From NCBI GenBank assembly GCA_031255315.1, contig JAIRSS010000269.1, positions 1-19,726 of the forward strand: a stretch of 19,726 nucleotides of DNA, given 5' to 3'. Source of the stretch: Spirochaetaceae bacterium. Its GTDB lineage: Bacteria > Spirochaetota > Spirochaetia > Treponematales > Breznakiellaceae. Both the position numbers and the translations under genes were made by a program. Positions 1 through 8,560 of the stretch are shown one piece after another (positions within the stretch are counted from its first letter, which is position 1; every line of letters starts with the position of its first letter). Below the pieces are notes generated by a model that made no database searches, was not told the origin of the DNA, and saw only the letters and a list, made by a program, of their open reading frames with translations.

Positions 1-129
1 GGGGGGCCCGCTGGACAAAAAACGCAGAGGCTGCGGAGTTTGCCGCAAATCAGGGGCTGTTCCCCTATTCCCCCTGTAGCTCCGCTCCCCCTGCGGTTAT
101 GTTTTTCTTTGAGCGATCCTGTTTTCCAC

Positions 130-145
130 CCCCGGACGGCCGGGG
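130..145 (-). terminator. GC-rich inverted repeat after the aldehyde dehydrogenase gene
   Basis: CCCCGG and CCGGGG arms (6 bp) around a 4-base loop lie 10 bases past the stop codon of the minus-strand dehydrogenase. No T-run follows, so this may be an mRNA 3'-end stabiliser or a weak terminator rather than a classic intrinsic one. The rest of 1-154 holds short C/G-rich runs and no gene I can support. Confidence 0.3.
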
Positions 146-154
146 AGGTTTCTC

Positions 155-1588
155 CTAAATGATATTTTTCAGCACGATGGTCTTGGTCCGGGTTACTTCG
201 TCAAACGTGGACAAGACCCCTTCGGTTCCGATGCCGGAATACTTGTAGCCGCCGAAGGGCATCTCGAAGCTGCGGAAGAAGCTCGCGCCGTTGATAATCA
301 CCCCGCCGCACTCAAGTTGGGCCGCTGTCTTCCAGGCGGTCTTGATGTCCGCGGTAAAAATACAGCCGCAAAGCCCGAAGATGGAGGCGTTGGCAATCTC
401 AACGGCCTCTTCCAGGGTTTCAAAGCCGATAACCGGCACGACCGGGCCGAAAATTTCCATGTCCTTGGCCGCGTCAGCGGTTTTGGGAACCCCCGCGATG
501 ACGGTAGGTTCGTAGAAGGCGCCGTTCCGCCTACCCCCCAGGACGATTTTGCCCCCCTGGGATACGGTGAGGTTCACCTGGCGTTCCACTTCAATGGCCG
601 CTTTTTCGCTGATGAGGCAGCCGATCTGGGTGGCGTCGTCCGCCGGGTCGCCGGTCTTGATCTTCTTGATCCGCTCCACCACTTTTTCCGTAAACGCATC
701 CTTGAGGCTGTTGTGGATGAGGAAGCGCTTGGAGGCGCAGCATACCTGGCCGGTGTTGTACATCCTGCCCCAGATCACTTCCTCGACCGCCAGATCCAGG
801 TCCGCGTCTTTCCACACGATAAAGGCGTCGTTGCCCCCCAGTTCCAGGGCGATATGCGCCAGATGGTTCGCGGCGTTTTTGTAGGTTTCGATCCCCACTT
901 CGGTTGAGCCGGTCAGGGTGATGGCGTGAACATCCGGGTTTTTGCAGAGCCAGCTTCCCACCAGGGAACCCCGGCCGGTAACAATTTCAATGGCCCCGTC
1001 GGTAACGCCCGCCTTGACCAGAAGTTCCGCCAGCATACAAAGGGTCAGGGGATTGTCCGTTGAGGGTTTTACGATGGCGGCGTTTCCCGCCAGCAATGCC
1101 GGCGCGACTTTCTGATCAAAAAGATCGCAGGGAAAATTGAAGGGGATGACGCAGGCCACTACGCCGATAGGTTCCCGTACAGTTAAGAGGACGTGGTGTT
1201 CCTGGTTTTTCTCCTGGCCCGCGGGGATAACGTCGCCGTAGAGGTGCTTCGCCCGTTCCACAAAGCCCTTAAAGGCGATGGGAATGTTGGCTATTTCCCC
1301 CCGCGCCTCGGTGATGGGTTTGCCGGTCTCGTCCGAAAGGGTTCTTGCCAGCTTTTCCTTGTTTTCCTCCACCAAGGCGACGAATTTGAGGAGTATGTCC
1401 CCCTTCTCGTGGACCGGAACCTGGGCCCATTTCTTCTGCCCCTCTTTGGCTTTTTCTACCGCCAGCTTGACGTCGGCTTCGGCGGCTGCCGGAACCGTGT
1501 CGATGACGGCGCCGTTTGCCGGATTGGTTACCTCGATAACCGCCCCGTCGGATGCGTCTACCGCTTTTCCGCCAATGATCATTTTCAT
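155..1588 (-). CDS. NAD(P)-dependent aldehyde dehydrogenase
   Basis: Soluble 477-residue enzyme of the aldehyde dehydrogenase superfamily, oxidising an aldehyde to the acid with NAD(P). Visible motifs: PFNFP with the oxyanion Asn near 151, KPS near 174-176 (cofactor binding), the LELGG general-base Glu near 249, and GQVCCASKR with catalytic Cys near 283. The C-terminal EMPFGGYKYSG motif is typical of the succinate-semialdehyde/lactaldehyde-type branch. Length is normal and all catalytic residues are present. The ATG has a strong AAGGAGA ribosome site at 1599-1605. It is the last gene of a same-strand series with the ROK kinase, glycyl radical enzyme and FIST protein, but the 126-base gap and hairpin before it may separate its expression. 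Lactaldehyde, glyceraldehyde or succinate semialdehyde are possible substrates; the sequence does not decide. Confidence 0.93.
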   Translation of the reverse strand: MKMIIGGKAVDASDGAVIEVTNPANGAVIDTVPAAAEADVKLAVEKAKEGQKKWAQVPVHEKGDILLKFVALVEENKEKLARTLSDETGKPITEARGEIANIPIAFKGFVERAKHLYGDVIPAGQEKNQEHHVLLTVREPIGVVACVIPFNFPCDLFDQKVAPALLAGNAAIVKPSTDNPLTLCMLAELLVKAGVTDGAIEIVTGRGSLVGSWLCKNPDVHAITLTGSTEVGIETYKNAANHLAHIALELGGNDAFIVWKDADLDLAVEEVIWGRMYNTGQVCCASKRFLIHNSLKDAFTEKVVERIKKIKTGDPADDATQIGCLISEKAAIEVERQVNLTVSQGGKIVLGGRRNGAFYEPTVIAGVPKTADAAKDMEIFGPVVPVIGFETLEEAVEIANASIFGLCGCIFTADIKTAWKTAAQLECGGVIINGASFFRSFEMPFGGYKYSGIGTEGVLSTFDEVTRTKTIVLKNII

Positions 1589-1627
1589 TTTTATTTTTTC
1601 TCCTTGATAGTTACACTGAACGTCTAC

Positions 1628-1642
1628 GGTAAAAACTTTACC
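1628..1642. promoter_or_regulatory. Small palindrome upstream of the aldehyde dehydrogenase
   Basis: GGTAAA-AAC-TTTACC, a perfect 6-bp inverted repeat with a 3-base centre, lies about 40 bases upstream of the dehydrogenase ATG. It is a possible protein-binding site. A second near-copy of one half (GTAAAAGTT at 1650-1658) could pair alternatively with AACTTTAC. No regulator can be assigned. Confidence 0.25.
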
Positions 1643-1676
1643 ACAGACTGTAAAAGTTCCGCCGCTGCCTGTTCGA

Positions 1677-1703
1677 GGCGGTTTCAGAACATCAGAAACC
1701 GCC
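1677..1703 (-). terminator. Hairpin behind the FIST gene
   Basis: GGCGGTTTC (1677-1685) and GAAACCGCC (1695-1703) form a perfect 9-bp stem with a 9-base loop, 11 bases past the FIST stop codon on the minus strand. There is no clear U-tract, so termination could be partial or the stem may protect a 3' end. It sits between the FIST gene and the dehydrogenase. Confidence 0.45.
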
Positions 1704-1714
1704 CCGCTCAGATA

Positions 1715-2878
1715 CTATTGGGCAAAGCCCGTATACGAGAGCATGAGGCCGCCTGTGGTATTGTTGCCGTCGTCCTCGTACCCGTATTCCCCAAAGGTGA
1801 ACTCCATGATGAACGGTACGTCCCCCGCCGCCTTCTTCACCCCGGAGACCAGTTCTTCGATTCGGTCTCCGATACCGGCCCGTCTGCCGCCGCAGTGTAC
1901 CAGGTGGAACGCCGCCGGAGGCGCGGTCATTTTCTTCTTGAGGGCTTCCAGCGTCTCAGAACCAGCGGAGATGAGTTCGTCCACCGTTCCCTCCATGCGG
2001 ATTACCGCGGTCTTTTCCGCCAGGTTCGCGCCGATGTTCATGGAATAGTCAGTGTTCCCGTTCATAGGGTGGCGGATGGCGGTAAGATCCCCCAGCCGGT
2101 CCTTGACTCCCAGGGGGGACGTGATGGTATAGACCAGAAGATCCCCGCCTTTAAGGGTTTCAGGGTCAACCCCCGCCCATTCGGCGTAGCGCTTCAGGGC
2201 CGGCTTGCCGTCGATCTCCACCAGAACCCGCTTGTCCCGGACTTTGGTGATGACGCCGACGTCGCCGGTCTCCCGGTAGGCTCCGGTAAAGAGATTGGTT
2301 GCCGGTTTTTCGGAATAGAAAAAAGCCAGGGTTATGCCGTCGGCAAAGACCTGCTGATTGGTAAAGAGCTTCCATTCGCCGGCGATGGCGTTGTCCGCCG
2401 CGCTGCCGCCGAAGAAAGGCTTGCGGCCAATCACGTCGCTTACGCCCTTGAGGAAGGTTTCTTCCTCCCCCGGAGGCGCGGCCATGTAGAAATAGTCCGG
2501 CGGGCAGGTTTTTCCCGCGTTCTTCATAGCTTCCCGGGCCGCCAGCCTTCCGGTTTCCCGGGCGCATCCCCCCTTGGGCACTCCGGCGGCCCCGACGCAT
2601 ATATCGTCCCCCGCCAGGGCCAATATGCCTACAAAACCTTTCTCACCGGAGATAAAGCCCTCGGGGGTAATGACGCCGGTAAACGAGGTGTTCCCAACTA
2701 CGGGAACCCCCGGCAGTTCCTCGCGGATCCCTGAGAGCATCTGAGCCAGATCATAGGCTGCGCTGGCATAGGCAAAGGCAATTTTGACGCCCCCAAGCCC
2801 CGCTTTGACTTTTCCCGCCGCTTCTTTCCCGGCCTCTTTCGGATCAAAAGCAACGCTGGAACCGGTAATACTTTTCAT
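1715..2878 (-). CDS. FIST-domain (FIST_N/FIST_C) sensory-type protein
   Basis: Cytoplasmic 387-residue protein resembling stand-alone FIST N + FIST C proteins, a family proposed to bind small ligands, often amino acids, in signal transduction; no catalytic residues are established. The FIST_N-like part runs about residues 1-210 (VGNTSFTGVI near 61-70, then the FFGGSAADN stretch). The FIST_C-like part covers the rest, ending in the EFTFGEYGYEDDGNNTTGG stretch. I chose the ATG at 2878 over an upstream in-frame ATG at 2938 because AGGAGG lies 7 bases before it. It follows the glycyl radical enzyme on the same strand after a 111-base gap and precedes the dehydrogenase. No kinase or cyclase domain is fused, so any signalling partner lies elsewhere. 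The family call is fairly sure; the role is not known. Confidence 0.82.
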   Translation of the reverse strand: MKSITGSSVAFDPKEAGKEAAGKVKAGLGGVKIAFAYASAAYDLAQMLSGIREELPGVPVVGNTSFTGVITPEGFISGEKGFVGILALAGDDICVGAAGVPKGGCARETGRLAAREAMKNAGKTCPPDYFYMAAPPGEEETFLKGVSDVIGRKPFFGGSAADNAIAGEWKLFTNQQVFADGITLAFFYSEKPATNLFTGAYRETGDVGVITKVRDKRVLVEIDGKPALKRYAEWAGVDPETLKGGDLLVYTITSPLGVKDRLGDLTAIRHPMNGNTDYSMNIGANLAEKTAVIRMEGTVDELISAGSETLEALKKKMTAPPAAFHLVHCGGRRAGIGDRIEELVSGVKKAAGDVPFIMEFTFGEYGYEDDGNNTTGGLMLSYTGFAQ

Positions 2879-2989
2879 AATACGCCTCCTGATACGTTCT
2901 GATAGAATTTGCACGAACCATACGCTCCGTGATACCACAATGGTAACTCCGCTTTTCTTGTCTGTAAAGCGCGGATTGTACGAAAGGTC

Positions 2990-5395
2990 TTACAGGCTCT
3001 GTTCCGTCCGCTTGATTATGTCGTCCTGGGTCTGCCGGGAAAGCACGTTGAAGAACGCGCTGTACCCGGCCACCCTGACGATGAGGTCCCGGTGCTTTTC
3101 TGGGTGAACCTGGGCGTCGAGCAGGGTTTCCCGGGATACCACGTTGAACTGCACGTGGAAGCCGCCGAGGCGGTTGAAGAAGGCGCGGAGTAAGGACGCC
3201 AGCTTGGCCCGGTTTTCCCCGGATTCGAGCATGGCGGGGGTGAGCTTCTGGTTCAAAAGAACGCCGCCGGTAATTTCCGGGATGGGCAGCTTGGACACGG
3301 ATTTGAACACCGCCGTCGGCCCGTTTTTGTCCATCCCGTGTGAGGGGGAACAGCCCTCCGCCAGGGGCTCGCCGGCCTTGCGCCCGTCAGGGGTCGCTGT
3401 GGTGCCCGCGCCCTGGGGCACGTTCGCCGAAATGGAAGAGGTGCCCGCGTAATACACGCCGCCTATGGGCCCCCGTCCGTAACGGGTGTTGCGGTATTTC
3501 TTCATCTCGTCAATGTAGACGTCGTAGGCGGCGCGGACAAGGAAGTCAACGTAATCGTCGTCGTTGCCGTATTTCGGGGCCGCGATTAAAAGTTCCCGTA
3601 TGCGCTCGTTTTCGGCCCCCTCGAAATTCCGCTCCAGGGCGTTCCACAGTTCTTCCGCCGTTACCGACTTATCCTCGAACACGCACTTTTTTACCGCCCC
3701 AAGGGAATCGGCGAGGTTGGCGATTCCCACCTGGAGATCGCTGATAAAGTCGTAGACCGCGCCGCCCTCCTTCAGGTTGCGGCCCCGCTCAATGCAGTCG
3801 TCGCACAAGGCCGAACACAGAATATCCGCTGTATCGCGTTCCAGCACCGTGTCGCAGACCGAATCAATAATGACGCACTGCCGGGTAAATTCACGGATAA
3901 TCTTGTCCCAGGCCCCCATCACCTCGTCAAAGGACCGCATGGCCGTAAAGTGCCCCGCCCCTTCGCAGACCCTGGTTCCCGATTCAAGGTCCACGCCGTC
4001 GTTCAGGGCGATAAGCAGGGACTTGGGAAAGTTGAGGAAACTCATGCCCGTGCAGCGGTAGCCCCATTTACCGGGAACGGCCACTTCCACGCAGCCGATG
4101 GCGCTGTAATTGTAAGCGTCCTCTTTTTTCACCCCCTTCGCGATAAACGAGGGGATGATAACCTCATCGTTGTTAAAGGCCGGCATTCCGAACCCCAGGC
4201 GCACCACCTCGATACATTCCCTCATAAAATCCTCATTAAGCCGCCTGTGGCAGCGCACCGTCAGATTCGGCTGGGGAAGCCGCGTTTGGGCGACGCTCCG
4301 CAGGATAAGGAACGAAAGCGGGTTTACCGCGTCTTCCCCGGCAACGGTCTGCCCGCCAATGGTAACGTTCTGGTAGAGCGGGCTCCCGGCGGAAAAGCGG
4401 GTATGGCTCCAACTCCGGATCTTATTAATGGTAAATGTTTTAAGCCACAGGTTGGTCAAAAGCTCGCAGGCGCTTTTGGCGTCGATGTTCCCCGCCTGTA
4501 CATCCTTCTCGTAGTAGGGGTAAAGGTACTGGTCCACGCGCCCGTAGGAAAGGGAGTGGCCGTTGCTTTCTATCTGAAGGCACAGGTGCACAAGCCACAG
4601 GGACTGCACCGCCTCCCGGAAAGATTCGGCGGGCCCCGCGGGAACCTTATCCAGAATCCTCCCCATCGCAAGAAGTTCCGCCCGCCGCTTTTCGTCCGCT
4701 TCCGTTTCCGCCATTTCCCGGGCGAGGCGGGCGTAGCGTTGCGCGAAGGCGGCTGTCGCGTCCACCACCAGGGAAACCGCCCGGTAAAAGTAGGATTTTG
4801 CCAGATTCCGGTAGTCCGTCAGGTCCAGGGCGGCCAGTTTTTTCTCCACCCGCCGCTTGTACTCCAGAAGCCCTTCCCGCAGCATACGGTTGTAATCAAC
4901 CGCCAGGTGCGCGTCCCCGGAGGTGATGTTTCCCTCGGCCTTGATTATCCCAAGGTCGTAGAAGACCTTCGCCTGGGCGGGCATGGCGGCCAGGCCCCGG
5001 TCCTTGACCGTGTTGCGCCGCCAGAACGGGGCGATTTCCCGTAATACCCGCTTGTTTTCTTCGGTAATGGAGAAACGGTCACCGTCCCGCTTTTCAAATT
5101 CATCGAGTTCCGCGACAACCCAGTCCATCGCGTATTCGGGGAAGACCGGGGCCGCCCGGTTGCGTGACGCGTGGTTCCCCGCGATTAGGGTTTCCTCCTC
5201 GATAAAGACGCTCATCTTTTCCAGGACGTTTTTGTACATCAGCGCCCGCTTTAGGGCCAGGGGCTGGTCCAGATTTTCCCGGTACGTATCGGTGGTGATT
5301 ACCGCCCGCTCGACGCAAACCCGGGGCTTCACGTTTAAGAGCTTCAGGCGGAATTGATGCATCCGCGGTGTCAGTATTCCAAAGCCGCTTTCCAT
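2990..5395 (-). CDS. Glycyl radical enzyme, YbiW-like (C-O-cleaving type rather than pyruvate formate-lyase)
   Basis: Oxygen-sensitive radical enzyme of 801 residues, the usual length for the dehydratase/lyase branch. The glycyl radical loop RVAGYSAFF is at the C terminus (Gly about 777). The active-site loop reads AIGCVE, with a single thiyl Cys about 435 and the partner Glu about 437; pyruvate formate-lyase has two adjacent Cys instead. Blocks such as IIKAEGN..SGDAHLAV, IESNGHS, GSPLYQNVTIGGQ and GKWGYRCTGMSF match my recollection of E. coli YbiW (PflF), reported to open 1,5-anhydroglucitol-6-phosphate to 1-deoxyfructose-6-phosphate. The ATG at 5395 is chosen over one at 5503 because AGGAGA precedes it; that ribosome site overlaps the stop of the upstream ROK kinase, so the two genes are probably translationally coupled. 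Its activase is encoded divergently. A dehydratase for another polyol is the alternative. Confidence 0.93.
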   Translation of the reverse strand: MESGFGILTPRMHQFRLKLLNVKPRVCVERAVITTDTYRENLDQPLALKRALMYKNVLEKMSVFIEEETLIAGNHASRNRAAPVFPEYAMDWVVAELDEFEKRDGDRFSITEENKRVLREIAPFWRRNTVKDRGLAAMPAQAKVFYDLGIIKAEGNITSGDAHLAVDYNRMLREGLLEYKRRVEKKLAALDLTDYRNLAKSYFYRAVSLVVDATAAFAQRYARLAREMAETEADEKRRAELLAMGRILDKVPAGPAESFREAVQSLWLVHLCLQIESNGHSLSYGRVDQYLYPYYEKDVQAGNIDAKSACELLTNLWLKTFTINKIRSWSHTRFSAGSPLYQNVTIGGQTVAGEDAVNPLSFLILRSVAQTRLPQPNLTVRCHRRLNEDFMRECIEVVRLGFGMPAFNNDEVIIPSFIAKGVKKEDAYNYSAIGCVEVAVPGKWGYRCTGMSFLNFPKSLLIALNDGVDLESGTRVCEGAGHFTAMRSFDEVMGAWDKIIREFTRQCVIIDSVCDTVLERDTADILCSALCDDCIERGRNLKEGGAVYDFISDLQVGIANLADSLGAVKKCVFEDKSVTAEELWNALERNFEGAENERIRELLIAAPKYGNDDDYVDFLVRAAYDVYIDEMKKYRNTRYGRGPIGGVYYAGTSSISANVPQGAGTTATPDGRKAGEPLAEGCSPSHGMDKNGPTAVFKSVSKLPIPEITGGVLLNQKLTPAMLESGENRAKLASLLRAFFNRLGGFHVQFNVVSRETLLDAQVHPEKHRDLIVRVAGYSAFFNVLSRQTQDDIIKRTEQSL

Positions 5396-5405
5396 GGTGG
5401 TTCTC

Positions 5406-6380
5406 CTAAAACAGTAATTCCGAAGCGCCGATGACGCCGAAATCTTCGCCCAACTCCGCTTCCTTAAAATAAACCGGCAGAGCGTTCCGGTTATACCCGT
5501 CAAATACCGCTTTCATGCTTTCGAGCAGATTGCCGCCCTTCCCTTCGTCCTTAAGGTTCCTCCACATCTTCAAAAGGCCGCCGCCGAAGATAAAACAATG
5601 TATGTTGAGCGTTACATAGAGATTGTAGGTCCAGACGCCCAGGTACTTGATCATCTGAGCGACGGCCCGGCGGGCCAGGGCGTCCCCCACGTTGTAGGCC
5701 CGCTCAATGTGGATGCAACTAATCTCCCCGCCTCCGGCAAATTCAGGGATCCGGGATTTTTCCCCCCCGTCGATCCAGTTTTGCACGTGCTTCGCTATCA
5801 TCGATCCGGAGCACCAGGACATGATGCAGCCCCGGTTCCCGCAGCCGCACTCCACGCCGTCGTCCGGCGTCATTATCATGTGGCCGCTCTCGCCCGACCA
5901 TCCGTAACGGCCCCGGAATATCCTGCCGTCGATGATAATGGCCGACGAAATCCCCGTGCTTACCGGGCAGTAGAGCAGATTGTCAAAGCCCCGCCCCGCC
6001 CCCAGCCGGTGTTCCGCGAGGGCCGCGGCCCGGGCGTCGTTGTCCAGAACCACCCGGACGCCGCCCAGCTTTTCCATCAGGTAGGCCCGGGCCGGGAAAT
6101 CCCGGAGATTCGTCAGGTTGGAAGTCTTAACGATACGCCCCTCCTCAAACAGGATAAAAGAAGGCGCCCCCACCCCGACGCCCCGGAGATTCTCCTTTTG
6201 TATACGCCGGGCCGCCATGAGTTCCCGGATATTACCGGCAATGCGGTCAAAAAAAACTTCCGGGGAACAGGACGCGTCCGAGGGATGGCTCAGACGGGCG
6301 ATAATATTCTTCCCCCCGTCCAGCAGCCCGTACGCCGTCTTGGTCCCGCCCACATCAATCCCTATCGTATACTGCTCCAT
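5406..6380 (-). CDS. ROK-family sugar kinase with altered sugar-binding motif
   Basis: Predicted cytosolic ATP-dependent sugar kinase of 324 residues. It has the N-terminal phosphate loop DVGGTKT (9-15), the catalytic Asp in LDNDA (about D115), the GESGH motif with zinc ligand His 167, and the zinc motif CGCGNRGC (Cys 178, 180, 185). It lacks the N-terminal helix-turn-helix of ROK repressors, so it is a kinase rather than a regulator. The Glu that normally follows the zinc motif (GCxE) is Met 187 here, and the following residues are SWCSG instead of AYASG. In characterised ROK hexokinases that Glu contacts the sugar near C1/C2, so the substrate may be unusual. Ribosome site GGAGGAGG lies 9 bases before the ATG. 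The stop is 10 bases before the glycyl radical enzyme ATG, making an evident two-gene operon. Confidence 0.9.
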   Translation of the reverse strand: MEQYTIGIDVGGTKTAYGLLDGGKNIIARLSHPSDASCSPEVFFDRIAGNIRELMAARRIQKENLRGVGVGAPSFILFEEGRIVKTSNLTNLRDFPARAYLMEKLGGVRVVLDNDARAAALAEHRLGAGRGFDNLLYCPVSTGISSAIIIDGRIFRGRYGWSGESGHMIMTPDDGVECGCGNRGCIMSWCSGSMIAKHVQNWIDGGEKSRIPEFAGGGEISCIHIERAYNVGDALARRAVAQMIKYLGVWTYNLYVTLNIHCFIFGGGLLKMWRNLKDEGKGGNLLESMKAVFDGYNRNALPVYFKEAELGEDFGVIGASELLF

Positions 6381-6451
6381 AGTTCAGCCTCCTCCGGTTA
6401 GTATTCACCCCAGGCCGTATTCTCTCATATTCTTATTTCATTGATAAGCTC

Positions 6452-6467
6452 TCCCGGTCAGCCGGGA
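6452..6467. promoter_or_regulatory. TCCCGG-N4-CCGGGA palindrome between kinase and activase
   Basis: Perfect 6-bp arms around TCAG in the 208-base region between the divergent kinase and activase genes. The same arms with a 5-base centre recur upstream of the LacI-family gene at 8561-8577. It could be a shared operator or a 5'-UTR hairpin. CCGG-rich palindromes are frequent in this DNA, so chance is not excluded. I could not fix a convincing -35/-10 pair for either gene here. Confidence 0.25.
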
Positions 6468-6588
6468 AGCCTCCTCCTTTGAAACAAGCCCGGTACAGAA
6501 TGCTTTACAATCTTCCGGGCGGAGCGTACCATCTCAGTATGTACATTCCAACACCCCCCGGCGGCGGGTTCGTACCGGTGGAACGGGC

Positions 6589-7485
6589 ATGAAGCGGAAC
6601 AATACGGCGTTTCTTTCCAACATCCAGAAATTCAGCCTCCACGACGGCCCGGGTATACGGACGGTAGTGTTTTTCACGGGCTGCCCCCTCTCCTGCCTCT
6701 GGTGTTCAAACCCCGAAACCAGGGAAGCCGCCGGTTCCGTTTTACGGGACGCCGCGAAATGCGCCCGCTGCCTGCGCTGCGCCGCGGCCTGCCCGGTTCG
6801 CGCGGTTGGGGAAGACCTTTCCATAAACAGGGAAGCCTGTGCTGTCTGCGGGGCCTGCGTCCGGGAATGCCCGCGGGGGGCCTTGTCTATAAACGGCCAG
6901 AGCCGCTCCCTGGAGGAGATCCTGCATGTATGTGTACAGGACCGGCCCTTTTACGAAGAATCCGGGGGCGGCGTAACCCTGTCGGGCGGCGAGGCGCTGG
7001 CCCAGGCGCGGCCCGCCCGCAGGCTGCTGGAAGCCCTCAGGCGCGAGGGAATACACACCGCCCTTGAAACCAGCGGCTGCGCCCCGCCCGCTGTTTTCCG
7101 GCGATTGGCGGAAGCGGCGGATCTGCTGCTCTTTGACCTAAAGCATCACGACAGGGAACGCCATTTTCAAGGGACCGGCGTGTATAACGATCCCATCCTT
7201 GCCAACCTCACAGCCGCCCTTGCCGCGGGAAAACCCGTGCTTCCCCGGATCCCCGTCATACCCGGCTTCAACGATTCCCTGGAGGACGCCCGGGGGTTTT
7301 CCCGGCTTCTTGACTCACTGGGGTTAAAACGGGCCCAGTTGCTGCCCTTTCATCAATTCGGCGAGAAAAAGTACGAAATGCTGGGGCTGCCGTACCCCAT
7401 GCGGGGCGTTCCCCAGCTTCACCGGGAAGACCTTGAGGAATACCGGCGGGTTTTCACCGGTCAGGGCCTTGACTGTTTTTTTTAG
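6589..7485 (+). CDS. Glycyl radical enzyme activating enzyme (radical SAM)
   Basis: Iron-sulfur enzyme of 298 residues that uses S-adenosylmethionine to place the radical on the Gly of its partner enzyme. The radical-SAM motif CPLSCLWC (Cys 32, 36, 39) is followed by a ferredoxin-like insert with two 4Fe-4S motifs: Cys 58, 61, 64, 68 and Cys 84, 87, 90, 94. This insert is typical of activases of the non-PFL glycyl radical enzymes, and the length is close to that of E. coli YbiY. The SAM-binding GGE motif is in TLSGGEAL. The start has only a modest ribosome site (GGTGGAA). It is divergent from the kinase-radical enzyme operon, the only glycyl radical enzyme in view, and is almost certainly its activator. 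Confidence 0.94.
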   Translation: MKRNNTAFLSNIQKFSLHDGPGIRTVVFFTGCPLSCLWCSNPETREAAGSVLRDAAKCARCLRCAAACPVRAVGEDLSINREACAVCGACVRECPRGALSINGQSRSLEEILHVCVQDRPFYEESGGGVTLSGGEALAQARPARRLLEALRREGIHTALETSGCAPPAVFRRLAEAADLLLFDLKHHDRERHFQGTGVYNDPILANLTAALAAGKPVLPRIPVIPGFNDSLEDARGFSRLLDSLGLKRAQLLPFHQFGEKKYEMLGLPYPMRGVPQLHREDLEEYRRVFTGQGLDCFF

Positions 7486-7519
7486 CCCCCCGGCGTTTCA
7501 GGAAACCGCTGCACGCCCC

Positions 7520-8533
7520 CTATCCCTGTCTTATCGTGGTCGATTCCCGTACCAGAAGCTCGGTTTCCAGTATTATGTTGTGCAGGGGAATTTGCGGGTT
7601 GGAAATATACTCGATCAAAAGTTCGCAGCTTGAAAAGCCAAGCTGGTACTGCGGCTGGCTTATGGTAGTAATCGTGGGGTTCGTCATAATGGAAATGTCC
7701 ACATTATCAAAACCCACCACCGCAATGTCGCCGGGTATTGAAAATCCTTTCCGCATCCCCACCTTTATAGCGGCTGCGGCCAGGACGTCGGAAGCGCAGA
7801 GAAACGCGTTCGGTCGTTTGCCGGAGTCAAAAAGCGTGCTGACCGCCGAAGCCGCGAAGTTATAGTTGATTTCAGAAAGCTGGATTCTCATCTTGGGGTC
7901 AGCGGGAATACCCGCGTCCTGAAGCGCTTCAAGGTAGCCCTGAAGCCGGTGCCTGGCGTATTTGTAGCGAATCGGCCCGTTAATGAAGGCTATATTTTTC
8001 CTCCCTATCGAGAAAAGGTATCCTATCGCGGTTTTTGTGGCCGCCACATCATCAATTGACACGTAGGGCAAATCAAAGCCGGCGTCGTACTCGCAGCATT
8101 GCACCAGGGGGACCGTTTCGCTGATCTTTTTCAGATACACCGGATCCATGTGGTTGGTCGTAATAAGGCCGGACACCGGGACCTTCCGGAGCAGGCGCAG
8201 GAAATTATCAATGGTGTTTTCGTTGATATGGTCCTCGTTAATCAGGAGGTGGCACCCCCGGTGCGTCGCGGCGGCTTTCGCCCCATGAATAATCTGGGTA
8301 TAGAAGGGATTCCCCGTTGAAGGCACATTCAGAAGAACCAAGATGTTTCCTTGGTTCTTCCGGCGCTTTTCAATAAATGCGGTGTCGTAACCGTAGTTTT
8401 TGAGCGCCTCAAGAACCCTGCGCCGGGTATCCGCCCGCACGTTCGAAGCCCCGGTAAAAACACGCGAGATGGTCGAAATGGAAATCCCTGTTTCTTCAGC
8501 GATACGCTGGTACGTTGTCTCTTTTTTGTTCAT
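7520..8533 (-). CDS. LacI-family transcriptional regulator
   Basis: DNA-binding repressor or activator of 337 residues. The N-terminal LacI helix-turn-helix is at about 7-27 (YQRIAEETGISISTISRVF) with the hinge helix at about 36-50 (TRRRVLEALKNYGY). A periplasmic-binding-protein-like effector domain follows from about 62 to the end, with GFDNVDIS and TTISQP segments typical of the family. The ATG at 8533 has TGGAG about 9 bases upstream. It converges on the activase with 34 bases between stops and is divergent from the sugar importer across 741 bases, so it most likely controls the importer and possibly the kinase/radical-enzyme genes in response to a sugar. The effector cannot be named from sequence. 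Confidence 0.93.
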   Translation of the reverse strand: MNKKETTYQRIAEETGISISTISRVFTGASNVRADTRRRVLEALKNYGYDTAFIEKRRKNQGNILVLLNVPSTGNPFYTQIIHGAKAAATHRGCHLLINEDHINENTIDNFLRLLRKVPVSGLITTNHMDPVYLKKISETVPLVQCCEYDAGFDLPYVSIDDVAATKTAIGYLFSIGRKNIAFINGPIRYKYARHRLQGYLEALQDAGIPADPKMRIQLSEINYNFAASAVSTLFDSGKRPNAFLCASDVLAAAAIKVGMRKGFSIPGDIAVVGFDNVDISIMTNPTITTISQPQYQLGFSSCELLIEYISNPQIPLHNIILETELLVRESTTIRQG

Positions 8534-8560
8534 ACAGGCGTCTCCAATCAGTATACCCTA

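Noticed and set aside
1193..2734. Long plus-strand open frame of 513 codons
   Set aside because: It runs antisense across the 5' part of the dehydrogenase and most of the FIST gene, has no family motifs, and is explained by the GC-rich codon pattern of the true genes.
3950..5044. Plus-strand open frame of 364 codons inside the glycyl radical enzyme
   Set aside because: Antisense shadow of a gene with intact catalytic motifs; the product is rich in Pro, Arg, Gly and His with no recognisable domain.
2990..5395. Annotation of the glycyl radical enzyme as pyruvate formate-lyase
   Set aside because: The active-site loop has one Cys followed by Val-Glu (GCVE) instead of the adjacent Cys-Cys of pyruvate formate-lyase, and the activase carries the two extra 4Fe-4S motifs typical of the other branch.
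6478..6511. TTGAAA ... TACAAT as activase promoter
   Set aside because: The spacer is 21 bases, outside the usable range, and no alternative -35 fits.
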